Shown: in pieces, positions 42,754 to 50,910 of the stretch
Numbering within the stretch: the first letter of the stretch is position 1
How the letters are laid out: each line of letters opens with the position of its first letter
Source: Alphaproteobacteria bacterium
Lineage (GTDB): Bacteria; Pseudomonadota; Alphaproteobacteria; UBA8366; Aestuariispiraceae
Length of the DNA stretch: 64,000 bases
Direction of reading: 5' to 3'
Assembly (NCBI GenBank): GCA_033344895.1
Contig: JAWPMN010000001.1
Coordinates: 2,860,001 to 2,924,000 of the forward strand
Notes under the pieces: generated by a model
Seen by the model: only the letters and a program-made list of their open reading frames with translations
What the model was told of the DNA's origin: nothing
Databases searched by the model: none
Program-made: the position numbers and the translations under genes

Positions 42754-43929
42754 ATGGCTGGTTTCCTGCATTCAAGACTGTTCGAAATGGTGGCAGTGAT
42801 CGGAACGATCTGCGCCTTTTCGTTCAGTGTCGGGTTCGTCTATCCGGTGATTGCCCTATCATTGGAGGCGGATGGATTCGACGAGGCGGCAATCGGCATC
42901 AACGCGACGGCATCCGGCCTCGGCGTCTTCGTCGCCGGGTTCCTGGTGCCGCGCATGGTACGGCTGTACGGGACCTTCGGGTTGCTGGCGGGCAGCACCT
43001 TCCTGGCCATCTTCACATTGATGCTCTTCCCGGTGATGCCGGACTATACGGTCTGGCTGATTCTGCGGTTCGTCCTGGGGATCGCCGTTACGGCGTTGTT
43101 CGCAGCCGGTGAGGCTTGGATCAATGCCATCGCGACAGAGGAGAGCCGGGGGAGAACCATGGCGATCTATGTCGCGGCGATGGCATCCAGCTTCGCCATC
43201 GGTTCGCTGGCCGTGACCTGGACGGGATACCAGGGCTTTGTTCCATTCGTGACGGCCGGATTCCTGATCGGCCTGTGTTTCATGCCGGTGTTGGCCTTCC
43301 GCAAGAAGGATCCCCTGGCGGAGGCCGAAGATTTGAGCGAGCACGGCGATCTTGTCATGCAGGTGTTGCGACAGGCGGCGGTGCTGCTCATCGTGGTGGC
43401 GCTGTTCGGGATACTGGACGGGGTCATTCTGGGGCTTCTGCCTTCCTATTCCCTGTCGGCCGGCGTCCCGGACGCGGAGGCCTCCCTGCCGCTCGCGGCG
43501 ATGGCGGCGGGCGTTGTCCTGTTCCAGTTGCCGCTGGGCTATCTCAGCGACAAGATGGCGCGAACCCGCCTGCTGACGATCATCCTGTTCCTCGTTGTCG
43601 GGGCCGCGGCCCTGGTGCCGTTTGTCGACCTGACGCATTGGACAGGGCTTGCCTATATGGTGCTGTTCGGCGGGTTGTCCTTTGCGCCCTACACGCTGGC
43701 GCTGGCGATACTGGGGGAGCGGTTCCGTGGCCGGCGGCTTGCAACCGGCAGTGCCCTGTTCGCCATCATGTGGGGGATCGGTACTACGGCCGGTCCGCTG
43801 GGTTTCGGGCCTGCGATGGAGTATCTCGGCTCGGCCGCCCTGCCGTACGGTCTGGCCATTCTGTTCCTGATTACCGGCGCCGTATCGCTGTTGGATCGCA
43901 CACCGTCTCCGGCCCGGGCCAAGGCCTGA
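42754..43929 (+). CDS. MFS transporter
   Basis: A 391-residue protein with twelve predicted spans and MFS loops (ESRGRTMAIYVAAMASSFAI; GYLSDKMARTRLLTII; GERFRGRRLATGSALFAI). It resembles YcaD-like MFS members. The ATG has only a weak binding site. It is probably linked to the GntR regulator just upstream; substrate unknown. Confidence 0.85.
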   Translation: MAGFLHSRLFEMVAVIGTICAFSFSVGFVYPVIALSLEADGFDEAAIGINATASGLGVFVAGFLVPRMVRLYGTFGLLAGSTFLAIFTLMLFPVMPDYTVWLILRFVLGIAVTALFAAGEAWINAIATEESRGRTMAIYVAAMASSFAIGSLAVTWTGYQGFVPFVTAGFLIGLCFMPVLAFRKKDPLAEAEDLSEHGDLVMQVLRQAAVLLIVVALFGILDGVILGLLPSYSLSAGVPDAEASLPLAAMAAGVVLFQLPLGYLSDKMARTRLLTIILFLVVGAAALVPFVDLTHWTGLAYMVLFGGLSFAPYTLALAILGERFRGRRLATGSALFAIMWGIGTTAGPLGFGPAMEYLGSAALPYGLAILFLITGAVSLLDRTPSPARAKA

Positions 43930-43956
43930 AAGGCCCCGACCCGGGTTTCCGTCCAA

Positions 43957-44313
43957 TCAAGGCGTCATGGGGGCGCTGGCGCGAACCAGCTTTGCCAGCG
44001 ATTGAGACCATTCCTCGATCGGGGGCGGGTAAACCACGATCGTGCCGGTGTCACCGCGGCGCAGAACCCGTCCCTGTACCGGGATTTGAACGTCCCGCCA
44101 CAGGGTCGAGAAGATGAGCCGCAATGCCAGGCCCTGACCGGGCACGACCCATCCCGGCGCGCCGGCAATCCGAACGCCGCTTTCCGATATATCGATGACT
44201 TGCGCATTTGCCCGATCAATTTGGGCTCGGGTCCGCTGAACGCGGTGGCGCCGGTGACGACGCCGATTTTCCTGACCCGCGGGCTTGGGCTCGCGGACAT
44301 ATTTCCAGATCAT
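43957..44313 (-). CDS. PilZ domain protein
   Basis: This 118-residue protein has the PilZ c-di-GMP-binding pattern: a basic N-terminal run with repeated Arg (ENRRRHRRHRVQR) and, about 20 residues on, the D-x-S-x-x-G motif DISESGVRIAG. A single PilZ domain, so it would relay the c-di-GMP level to a partner. The ATG at 44313 follows AGGAGGGG and is preferred over the longer frame to 44400. The adhesin 7 kb to the right is the kind of system c-di-GMP often controls, but no direct link is shown. Confidence 0.82.
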   Translation of the reverse strand: MIWKYVREPKPAGQENRRRHRRHRVQRTRAQIDRANAQVIDISESGVRIAGAPGWVVPGQGLALRLIFSTLWRDVQIPVQGRVLRRGDTGTIVVYPPPIEEWSQSLAKLVRASAPMTP

Positions 44314-44577
44314 CGCAATGCCCCTCCTAGGCCGATGCTCCAACGCCGCCTTCTGGCGACGAGCAAAGGCTAGAATCACCCGAATCCGGATACGAGACAT
44401 TTTAGATAAATTTGGGAAAATCCCGACGTTAACTGATATTTATATCACAAAATCAATGAGTTCCGAGTGCTCAGGCACAAGTTGTGGTACGCGCTTGGCG
44501 CCGCCACCCCAAATAGGACGGGTTGGTCCAGTGGTTGAGTCCGGTGCTCAGTGACCCACCAGAATCGGTATCTCGGA

Positions 44578-45339
44578 CTACTCCGCCGGTTCCGGCTCGG
44601 TTCTGGGCCGCAGATGGGCGTGCCAGCGATGTTCCCAGAGTTTGAACCCGCGCGAGATCAGATAGACCAGAATCATGTATAGGATCGCCGCGGTCAGGAA
44701 GCCTTCCAGGTAGATGTAATACTTGCCGTTGACGAAGCGGCCGGCGCCCAGAATGTCGATCACCGTTACGGTCGAGGCGACAACGGAGCCGTGCAGCATG
44801 AAGATCACTTCGTTCGAATAGGCGGGCAGGGCGCGACGGAAGGCGCTGGGCAGGATGATCCGGCGCAGCATGGTATAGCGCGACATGCCGGCCGCCTTTG
44901 CTGCCTCGATCTCCCCGTAGGGCGTCGCTTCGATCGCCCCGCGAAAGATCTCGGTCGTGTAGGCGGCGGAGTTGAGCGAGAATGCGATCAGGGCGCACCA
45001 CCATGCCTCCCGCAGCACCGGCCATGCGAAGCTGTCCCGAACGACCTCAAACTGGCCCAGACCGTAATAGATCAGGAAAGTCTGGATCAGCAGCGGCGTG
45101 CCGCGCAGGAAGTAGGTATAGCACCATATCAGCGGGCTGAAGATCGGATGCCGCTCCGCGCGCAACACCGCCATCGGGATCGACAGCAGGCCGCCGATCA
45201 ACAGCGACAGGGCGACCAGGGTGACCGTATTCCAGACCCCTGTGACGAATGCCATGTAATTGTCGACGACCACCGTGTAGTCGAAAACGGCGTTGATGAT
45301 GAATTCCTGGATCGGGGAGATTTCGGTTTCGTCGTCCAT
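44578..45339 (-). CDS. hisM: Basic amino-acid ABC permease (HisM-like)
   Basis: A 253-residue permease with about five spans. The family motif AFSLNSAAYTTEIFRGAIEA is followed by the EAA loop GEIEAAKAAGMSRYTMLRRI. It opens with an N-terminal periplasmic/cytoplasmic tail (MDDETEISPIQEFI). Last gene of the operon, 9 nt after hisQ. With HisQ it forms the channel of a polar amino-acid importer of the His/Lys/Arg/ornithine class. Confidence 0.92.
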   Translation of the reverse strand: MDDETEISPIQEFIINAVFDYTVVVDNYMAFVTGVWNTVTLVALSLLIGGLLSIPMAVLRAERHPIFSPLIWCYTYFLRGTPLLIQTFLIYYGLGQFEVVRDSFAWPVLREAWWCALIAFSLNSAAYTTEIFRGAIEATPYGEIEAAKAAGMSRYTMLRRIILPSAFRRALPAYSNEVIFMLHGSVVASTVTVIDILGAGRFVNGKYYIYLEGFLTAAILYMILVYLISRGFKLWEHRWHAHLRPRTEPEPAE

Positions 45340-45348
45340 GCTGTCCCC

Positions 45349-46041
45349 CTAGGCGCGCCGGACGCCGGCCGAATAGCGGCGCTCGAGATAGCGCAGCACG
45401 ATTTCCGATACAGCGGTCATGACCAGGAAGAACAGCAGGGCCGCGAACAGGAAGGTGAATGGCTCACGCAGTTTCCGGCCGATGGCATTGGCATTGTAGA
45501 CGATGTCCTGCAGTCCGATGAGGCTGACCAGGGCGGTGGTCTTCATCTGTACCAGCCAGTTGTTGGTGAAGCTGGGAAGCGCGTAGCGCACCAGTTGCGG
45601 CCATATGATGCGCCGGAAGATCAGCGGCTTGCTCATGCCGCAGGCGATCGCGGCTTCGATCTGGCCGGTCGGGATGGACAGATAGGCACCCCGAAAGGTT
45701 TCCGTGTAATAGGCACCCATGATGAATCCGATCGTGCCGATGCCGGCTGTCATCGGATCAATCTCGACATAATCCCACAGGCCCGCCCATTCCCCGAACC
45801 GGTTCAGAATGATCTGACCCTGGAAAAAGACCAGCAGCATCAGCACCAGGTCTGGAATGCCTCGAATGACGGTTGTGTAGGTTTCGGCGGCACCGCGGGC
45901 TGCCGCATTCTTCGAAAGCTTTGCCCATGCGCCCAGCAATCCGAACAGCGTGGCCAGGACCAGGGACAGGAGGGCAACCTGAATGGTCAATGCCCCGCCC
46001 TTGTAAAAAATCAGTTCCCGATATTGCCAGACATCTTCCAT
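45349..46041 (-). CDS. hisQ: Basic amino-acid ABC permease (HisQ-like)
   Basis: This 230-residue permease has GAYYTETFRGAYLSIPTGQI and the EAA loop QIEAAIACGMSKPLIFRRII, in line with HisQ. It partners the HisM-like protein. A strong hairpin (46114-46140) lies between this gene and the binding-protein gene upstream. Confidence 0.92.
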   Translation of the reverse strand: MEDVWQYRELIFYKGGALTIQVALLSLVLATLFGLLGAWAKLSKNAAARGAAETYTTVIRGIPDLVLMLLVFFQGQIILNRFGEWAGLWDYVEIDPMTAGIGTIGFIMGAYYTETFRGAYLSIPTGQIEAAIACGMSKPLIFRRIIWPQLVRYALPSFTNNWLVQMKTTALVSLIGLQDIVYNANAIGRKLREPFTFLFAALLFFLVMTAVSEIVLRYLERRYSAGVRRA

Positions 46042-46113
46042 GGGGCTCAGCGGGCGCTTTCCGAATGAGGGTTCTGAAAGGGTCGAACGAATTCAGTTTC
46101 TGCGAAAACCGAA

Positions 46114-46140
46114 CGGGGCGCGTATCGGATACGCGCCCCG
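46114..46140 (-). promoter_or_regulatory. Intercistronic hairpin between hisJ and hisQ
   Basis: CGGGGCGCGTAT (46114-46125) pairs without mismatch with ATACGCGCCCCG (46129-46140) around CGG. It lies 14 nt after the binding-protein stop, in the place where such stems raise binding-protein mRNA over permease mRNA. Confidence 0.75.
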
Positions 46141-46153
46141 GCCGGAAAAGCGA

Positions 46154-46930
46154 TTATCCTCCGTAGATGTCGAAGTCGAAATACTTCTTGCGGATTTCGT
46201 CGTAGGTGCCGTTGGACCGGATCGTCGCGATCGCGTCGTTCAGCTTGTTACGCAGGTCGTCCTCGCCCTTGCGGACGGCGATACCGGCGCCTTCGCCGAA
46301 GTATTCCGGATCGTTGTGGTCCGTGCCGAAGAAGGAGTAGCCCTTTCCGGCATCGGTCTTCAGGAAGCCTTCGTCGATCGCCAGAGAGTCCGCCAGGATG
46401 GCGTCCAGGCGGCCGGCGGTGAGGTCGAGGTAGACTTCATCCTGCGTGCCGTAGCGGACGATTTCCGAGTTCGCGTAGGTGGAAGTCAGATAATCGTCAT
46501 GGATCGTGCCGCGTTGCACGCCGATCCGCTTGCCGGCCAGGGCTTCGGCGGTGTCGGAATCGAACATGCCGTCCTTGGCCGCGAACTTGGCGGGCGTGTT
46601 GTAGTACTTGTTGGTGAAGTCGACGACCTTCTTGCGATCGGCGGTGATCGACATGGAGGCCACGATGGCGTCATACTTCTTGGCCTGCAGGGCCGGAATG
46701 ATGCCGTCCCAGTCCTGTTCGACCAGGGTGCACTCGACTTTCATCTCGGCGCAGAGCGCGTTGGCGATGTCGATGTCGAAACCGATCAGATCACCGCTTT
46801 CCGTCTTTTCGGAGAACGGAGGATAGGCCCCCTCGACGCCGATACGCAGCGAGTCTTGCGCCTGCGCGGAACCCAGACCCAGCGCGAACGCGCCGGCCAG
46901 GACCGCGGATGCCAGTGTGTTGAAACGCAT
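46154..46930 (-). CDS. hisJ: Basic amino-acid-binding periplasmic protein (HisJ/ArgT-like)
   Basis: A 258-residue binding protein with a Sec signal (MRFNTLASAVLAGAFALGLG, cut after AQA). The mature part opens LRIGVEGAYPPFSEKTESGD and has GFDIDIANALCAEMKVECTL, both diagnostic of the HisJ/ArgT lineage with two Cys that may form a disulfide. It captures Lys, Arg, His or ornithine. GGAG precedes the ATG. Confidence 0.92.
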   Translation of the reverse strand: MRFNTLASAVLAGAFALGLGSAQAQDSLRIGVEGAYPPFSEKTESGDLIGFDIDIANALCAEMKVECTLVEQDWDGIIPALQAKKYDAIVASMSITADRKKVVDFTNKYYNTPAKFAAKDGMFDSDTAEALAGKRIGVQRGTIHDDYLTSTYANSEIVRYGTQDEVYLDLTAGRLDAILADSLAIDEGFLKTDAGKGYSFFGTDHNDPEYFGEGAGIAVRKGEDDLRNKLNDAIATIRSNGTYDEIRKKYFDFDIYGG

Positions 46931-47064
46931 ATCCTTGTACTCCCTTGTTGAAGTGCCCGAAACCCGTACCGGGATATGTCCGGATCGGGAATTCGTTTGG
47001 TTCTGGGCGCGTTCGGGCGGGACCTCCGTCCCTACGCGACCATATCTTCCGCAGCGACCCGCCG

Positions 47065-47841
47065 TTACTCGCGCGTTTTCGCCAGGAATCCCTTGAAACG
47101 CTCCGACTTCGGAGCGCCGAACATGTCCTGCGGGATGCCCTCTTCCTCGATGCGGCCCTGATGCAGGAATATGACCTTGTTCGAAACATCGCGTGCGAAT
47201 GACATCTCATGCGTGACGACCAGCATCGTCCGGCCCTCATCGGCCAGATCGCGCATGACCTTCAGCACCTCGCCGACAAGTTCCGGATCGAGCGCCGAAG
47301 TCGGTTCGTCGAAAAGCATGACATCGGGGTTCATTGCCAGGGCCCGCGCGATTGCCGCGCGCTGCTGCTGGCCTCCCGAAAGATGGGCGGGGTAGTAATC
47401 CTTCCGCTCGTAGATGCCGACCTTCTCAAGCAGCTTGCTGGCGCGGTCCACGGCTTCGGACTTCGAAATGCCCAGCACATGAACCGGGGCCTCGATCACA
47501 TTCTCGAGGACCGTCATGTGGGACCACAGATTGAACCCCTGAAAGACCATGGCCAGTTTCGTGCGCAGCCGCTCGACCTGTTTCCGGTCGGTCGGAACCG
47601 GCTCGCCATTGGCGCGCGCCCGCATTTCGATGGTCTCACCATTTACGGTGACACGACCGGAATTCGGTGTTTCCAGCAGATTGATGCAACGTAGGAAGGT
47701 GCTTTTTCCGGAACCGGAGGAGCCGAGTATGGAGATGACGTCACCCTTTTGGGCCGTCAGCGATACTCCCTTCAAGACCTCGACGGAGCCGAAGCTCTTG
47801 TGGATGTCCTCCACAACCAGCGTGGCGTTCGCTTGCGACAT
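47065..47841 (-). CDS. hisP: Basic amino-acid ABC transporter ATPase (HisP-like)
   Basis: This 258-residue ATPase has Walker A ([19 protein letters not shown]), the Q-loop [12 protein letters not shown], signature [20 protein letters not shown] and Walker [28 protein letters not shown] and [11 protein letters not shown] are typical of HisP-type polar amino-acid importers. First gene of the operon; the order P-J-Q-M is usual in alphaproteobacteria. Confidence 0.93.
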   Translation of the reverse strand: MSQANATLVVEDIHKSFGSVEVLKGVSLTAQKGDVISILGSSGSGKSTFLRCINLLETPNSGRVTVNGETIEMRARANGEPVPTDRKQVERLRTKLAMVFQGFNLWSHMTVLENVIEAPVHVLGISKSEAVDRASKLLEKVGIYERKDYYPAHLSGGQQQRAAIARALAMNPDVMLFDEPTSALDPELVGEVLKVMRDLADEGRTMLVVTHEMSFARDVSNKVIFLHQGRIEEEGIPQDMFGAPKSERFKGFLAKTRE

Positions 47842-48420
47842 ACCGACCTTTTTGCCCCTGAATTACCCCGATCCACTCCCGATCACGGTCCCCCGACCGA
47901 CAATCCCTGACTGCAGATCCCCGATCCCCGGGTCCGGATATTCGTGCTCCGGATCGCGGTTTGCCCGCATTTTTGCCCGTCGGCTATGGTGCCGTCAGGC
48001 TCGGTTCGCCTGCATTGGGGCGGAGTATGGAAGGTTTTTGACGGCGTCACAACACGCAATTCCATCCCTGTGCAGCTGGCCTGGTTGCCGCTTCAGGCGT
48101 TTGAAATTGACCACTGATTCGCGATTCTTGGGAACAAAGAGTGTAAATTTACCATGATGGTGGGCTCCCAAGTCGGATCAATGGGATATTTATAGGAGAC
48201 TGCTGGTCCATTCGGGAGGCACGGAGTCTGTTCTTTCGATTATTTTTGCAGATCGCTGTCATTTGCGGGGAATTTGCTTGTGCATGCGTTGCGGTGAGTT
48301 GGGCGCGCATTTAGTATATCCTGTGCTTGATACTAAGTATTGATAGGTAAAGCGCTGTCATTCCCAAGGGAGAGTGGTGTGGCGGCAGGACGTTGAAGTC
48401 GGCCGAAGGCGAGGGGAGCG
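47842..48420. other. Divergent promoter region between hisP and tolC-like gene
   Basis: About 580 bases without a gene. It is AT-rich from about 48120 to 48345 and must hold promoters for both neighbours. The clearest element is a dyad TTAGTAT/ATACTAA (48311-48317 with 48330-48336). No small gene with a good start and typical codon use is seen. Confidence 0.5.
48311..48336. promoter_or_regulatory. Dyad upstream of the tolC-like gene
   Basis: TTAGTAT (48311-48317) and ATACTAA (48330-48336) are exact reverse complements with a 12-bp spacer, 85 bp before the ATG. Confidence 0.4.
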
Positions 48421-50337
48421 ATGCAGGCAACCAAAGGCAAAGACCAGACGCAGGGGCGGCGGAAGTCGCTTCGGGCCATGCTGGCGACGGCCGGGACCAC
48501 CCTCGCCGCCGCGTCGTTGTTTGCGAGTGGGCCCGTGCACGCCATTTCGCTGGCGGACGCCGTGCGGTCGGCGCTCCAGACCAACCCGGATATCGGGATC
48601 GTGGCGGAGAACAAGCGCGCGGTTGAGTACGAGCTGGATCAGGCGCGCGGGCAGTATTACCCGGTCGTGGACTACACCGGGTCCGCGGGCTACGAAGCAA
48701 CCCGGGACGGTTCGTCCTTTGCCCGCGGTGAAGCCGAGGGCAGCTTCGGCATGCCAACTTATTCGTCCAGCCTGACCCTGACCCAGATGATCTTCGACGG
48801 CCGCGCGACCGATGCCGATGTCGCCCGTCAGGAAAGCCGCGTTGTTTCCGCAACCCGGCGGGTGCGGGAAACCTCGGAATTCATCGGTCTGGATGCCATT
48901 GAGGCCTATCTGGAATCGCTGCGTCAGCGTGAACTGGCGGCCATTGCGGAAGACAACGTTCGCCAACACGAATTGACCCTGGAACTGGTCGAGACGAAGG
49001 CAGCCGGTGGGGCAGCCACCACCGCCGATGTCCAGCAGGCCGAATCCCGGCTCGCGGCCGCGCAGGCCACGCTTACCGAGGCGGAGGCCCGGCTACGCGA
49101 CGCGGACGCCACCTATGTCCGTGTGATCGGGGAATCCCCGAAGGAACTGGTGCGGCCGGTGCCGCCGATGTGGGCGCTGCCGCAGACTCTGGAAGATGCG
49201 GTTGCCATTTCGCTGCGCAACAATCCGACTGTCGCGGTGACACGCGCCGATCTGGAAACCGTCCGCCAGGAATACCGCTCCGGCAAGTCGGCTCTCTGGC
49301 CGACGGTCAATCTGGAGCTGAACGGAAATGCGGCCCGGAACGAGGATGGGTCCCGCGGGGCGGACCTCAGCGCGTCAGCCCTGATCCGTGTGAACTACAA
49401 CCTTTACCGCGGCGGCCGGGATACCAACCGCGTGCAGGAACTGATCCACCGGATCGGCGAGGCGCGCCAGCGGCACAATCGCGCGCTTCGCCTAACGGAA
49501 GAGGAAATGCGCCTGGCCTGGAACGCGCTGACCAGTTCGCGCGACCGGCTGGCGGCGCAGCGTCGCGAGGTCGAGGCGAACGACCGGGTGCGGGAAACCT
49601 ATCGGCAGCAGTTCAATGTCGGCGGGCGCAACCTGCTTGAATTGCTGGATGCCGAAAACGAGCTGTTCATTGCCAAGGGGAACCTCGTCACGACCGAGTT
49701 CCTCGAACTGTTCAGCATCTATCGGATTCTCGCGACAGGCGGCACGTTGATGGCTGCCCTGGATGTGCCACAGATCGGCGAGGGACGCAGTGAGCTTGAC
49801 CCGTCCCCGCCCGAGGGCGTGAAGCTGGAGCGGTCTTTCGGGGCAGGCGCCGGCGGGCAGCCCGGGGGCGGTACCGTGCTGGATCCGGACCTCGACCCGC
49901 TTGGCCCGCTTGATTCTTCCGGTCCGCTCGATCCGCTGGCGCCGTTGGACCCCAATGCGCCGCTCGATCCGTTGGCGCCGCTCGACCCGAACGCATCCGG
50001 TGGATCGTCGGATTCACTCGATCCGTTGGCGCCCCTTGACCCCAACGCCCCCCTCGATCCGCTGATTCCGCTCGACCCCAATGCGTCGCTGGATGAGATT
50101 CCGGTGGAACCGGTCGTGCGCTCCGAATCCCTGCCGCCGCCGACCCCCACCGCCAAGCTCGATGGGCCGGTGGTCGATGCGGCTTCCTACAAGTCGACGC
50201 TGCAGGGGCCGCCGAGCTTTACATCTGATAGCGGTCAGGTGGCGCGGGAGACGCATCGGGCTCAGCCGATCGGTCCGGCGGTATCCATACCGTCGCGCGC
50301 CGTCAGCGAGACGCCTTACTCACTCTTTGACGAGTAG
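48421..50337 (+). CDS. TolC-family type I secretion outer-membrane channel with Pro/Asp-repeat tail
   Basis: A 638-residue protein. A signal peptide (AMLATAGTTLAAASLFASGP, cut after VHA) is followed by two TolC repeats (ISLADAVRSALQTNPDIGIV; LEDAVAISLRNNPTVAVT) and the second-repeat end QQFNVGGRNLLELLDAENEL, the pattern of AggA/LapE-type channels dedicated to giant adhesins. The TolC core ends near residue 455; about 180 more residues follow, with repeats of the kind APLDPNAPLDPLAPLDPNA (about 495-557). That extension is unusual and would lie in the periplasm. The ATG has GAGGGGAG. The adhesin gene follows after 573 nt. Confidence 0.9.
   Translation: MQATKGKDQTQGRRKSLRAMLATAGTTLAAASLFASGPVHAISLADAVRSALQTNPDIGIVAENKRAVEYELDQARGQYYPVVDYTGSAGYEATRDGSSFARGEAEGSFGMPTYSSSLTLTQMIFDGRATDADVARQESRVVSATRRVRETSEFIGLDAIEAYLESLRQRELAAIAEDNVRQHELTLELVETKAAGGAATTADVQQAESRLAAAQATLTEAEARLRDADATYVRVIGESPKELVRPVPPMWALPQTLEDAVAISLRNNPTVAVTRADLETVRQEYRSGKSALWPTVNLELNGNAARNEDGSRGADLSASALIRVNYNLYRGGRDTNRVQELIHRIGEARQRHNRALRLTEEEMRLAWNALTSSRDRLAAQRREVEANDRVRETYRQQFNVGGRNLLELLDAENELFIAKGNLVTTEFLELFSIYRILATGGTLMAALDVPQIGEGRSELDPSPPEGVKLERSFGAGAGGQPGGGTVLDPDLDPLGPLDSSGPLDPLAPLDPNAPLDPLAPLDPNASGGSSDSLDPLAPLDPNAPLDPLIPLDPNASLDEIPVEPVVRSESLPPPTPTAKLDGPVVDAASYKSTLQGPPSFTSDSGQVARETHRAQPIGPAVSIPSRAVSETPYSLFDE
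49909..50090 (+). repeat. Asp-Pro-Leu repeat tract in the TolC tail
   Basis: Imperfect repeats encoding PLDPLAPLDPNA units, interrupted by a Gly/Ser linker (SGGSSDS). The codons vary between copies, so the repeats are not a recent slippage product. Confidence 0.75.
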
Positions 50338-50910
50338 ACACGCCAGCCAACGGTTTGTTGGGGCGGGTGAGAAGGGCGACCGACCGCGAGTCGGCGCTGT
50401 CCACGCAATCCTGTCCCAGGGCGGCTTGCGCCATGTCTTGTGAGGCGGAGCTCAAGCTCTACCAGAGAAACACTTCCTTGGATTTTTGCTGCTTGTGACC
50501 TTCTTGGCGACCGGTCCCTGCTGTCTGGACAAGCTGCGATGCGCCTGCCCGGCGCGTCGGGAATGCACCATGTACCAAGGGGGATCAGTCGGAATCCGGT
50601 AGCCGGATACCGATGAGGAACCCTGCTCCGGGTGGGTGATCAGAGTCCTATTCCCTAAAGGGCATTCGAAAAAACCTCTATTTTTCAATATACAAACAAT
50701 TTTAATAAAAAATCTGTAAAAGTTTAGTAGGTTTTTGTGGATATCGGAACGCCCCTGTGAGCAATCTATTAGCGGAGAGATGTACGCGGGCCGGGAATCC
50801 GTCCGCGGGTCGCCTCATCCCCGAATTGGCCCTGCAGCGCAGACACAGTCTGGCTGATCGGGGGGCGGGGGAAAAGACGGCGGCGAAAATCGAGAGAAGG
50901 ACTGAAAGAC
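50338..50910. other. Gap before the adhesin gene
   Basis: 573 bases without a convincing gene. The stretch 50667-50739 is strikingly AT-rich for this genome and probably includes the adhesin promoter; a small dyad ATCCGG-TAG-CCGGAT lies at 50594-50608. The predicted 5' leader is 170-200 nt, long enough for post-transcriptional control. No T-run terminator is evident after the tolC-like gene, so partial read-through is possible. Confidence 0.45.

Noticed and set aside
44515-44577. tRNA-like sequence (GGTCCAGTGGTTGAGTCC)
   Set aside because: It recalls a D-arm but no acceptor stem, anticodon arm or TTCGA-like T-loop can be formed around it.
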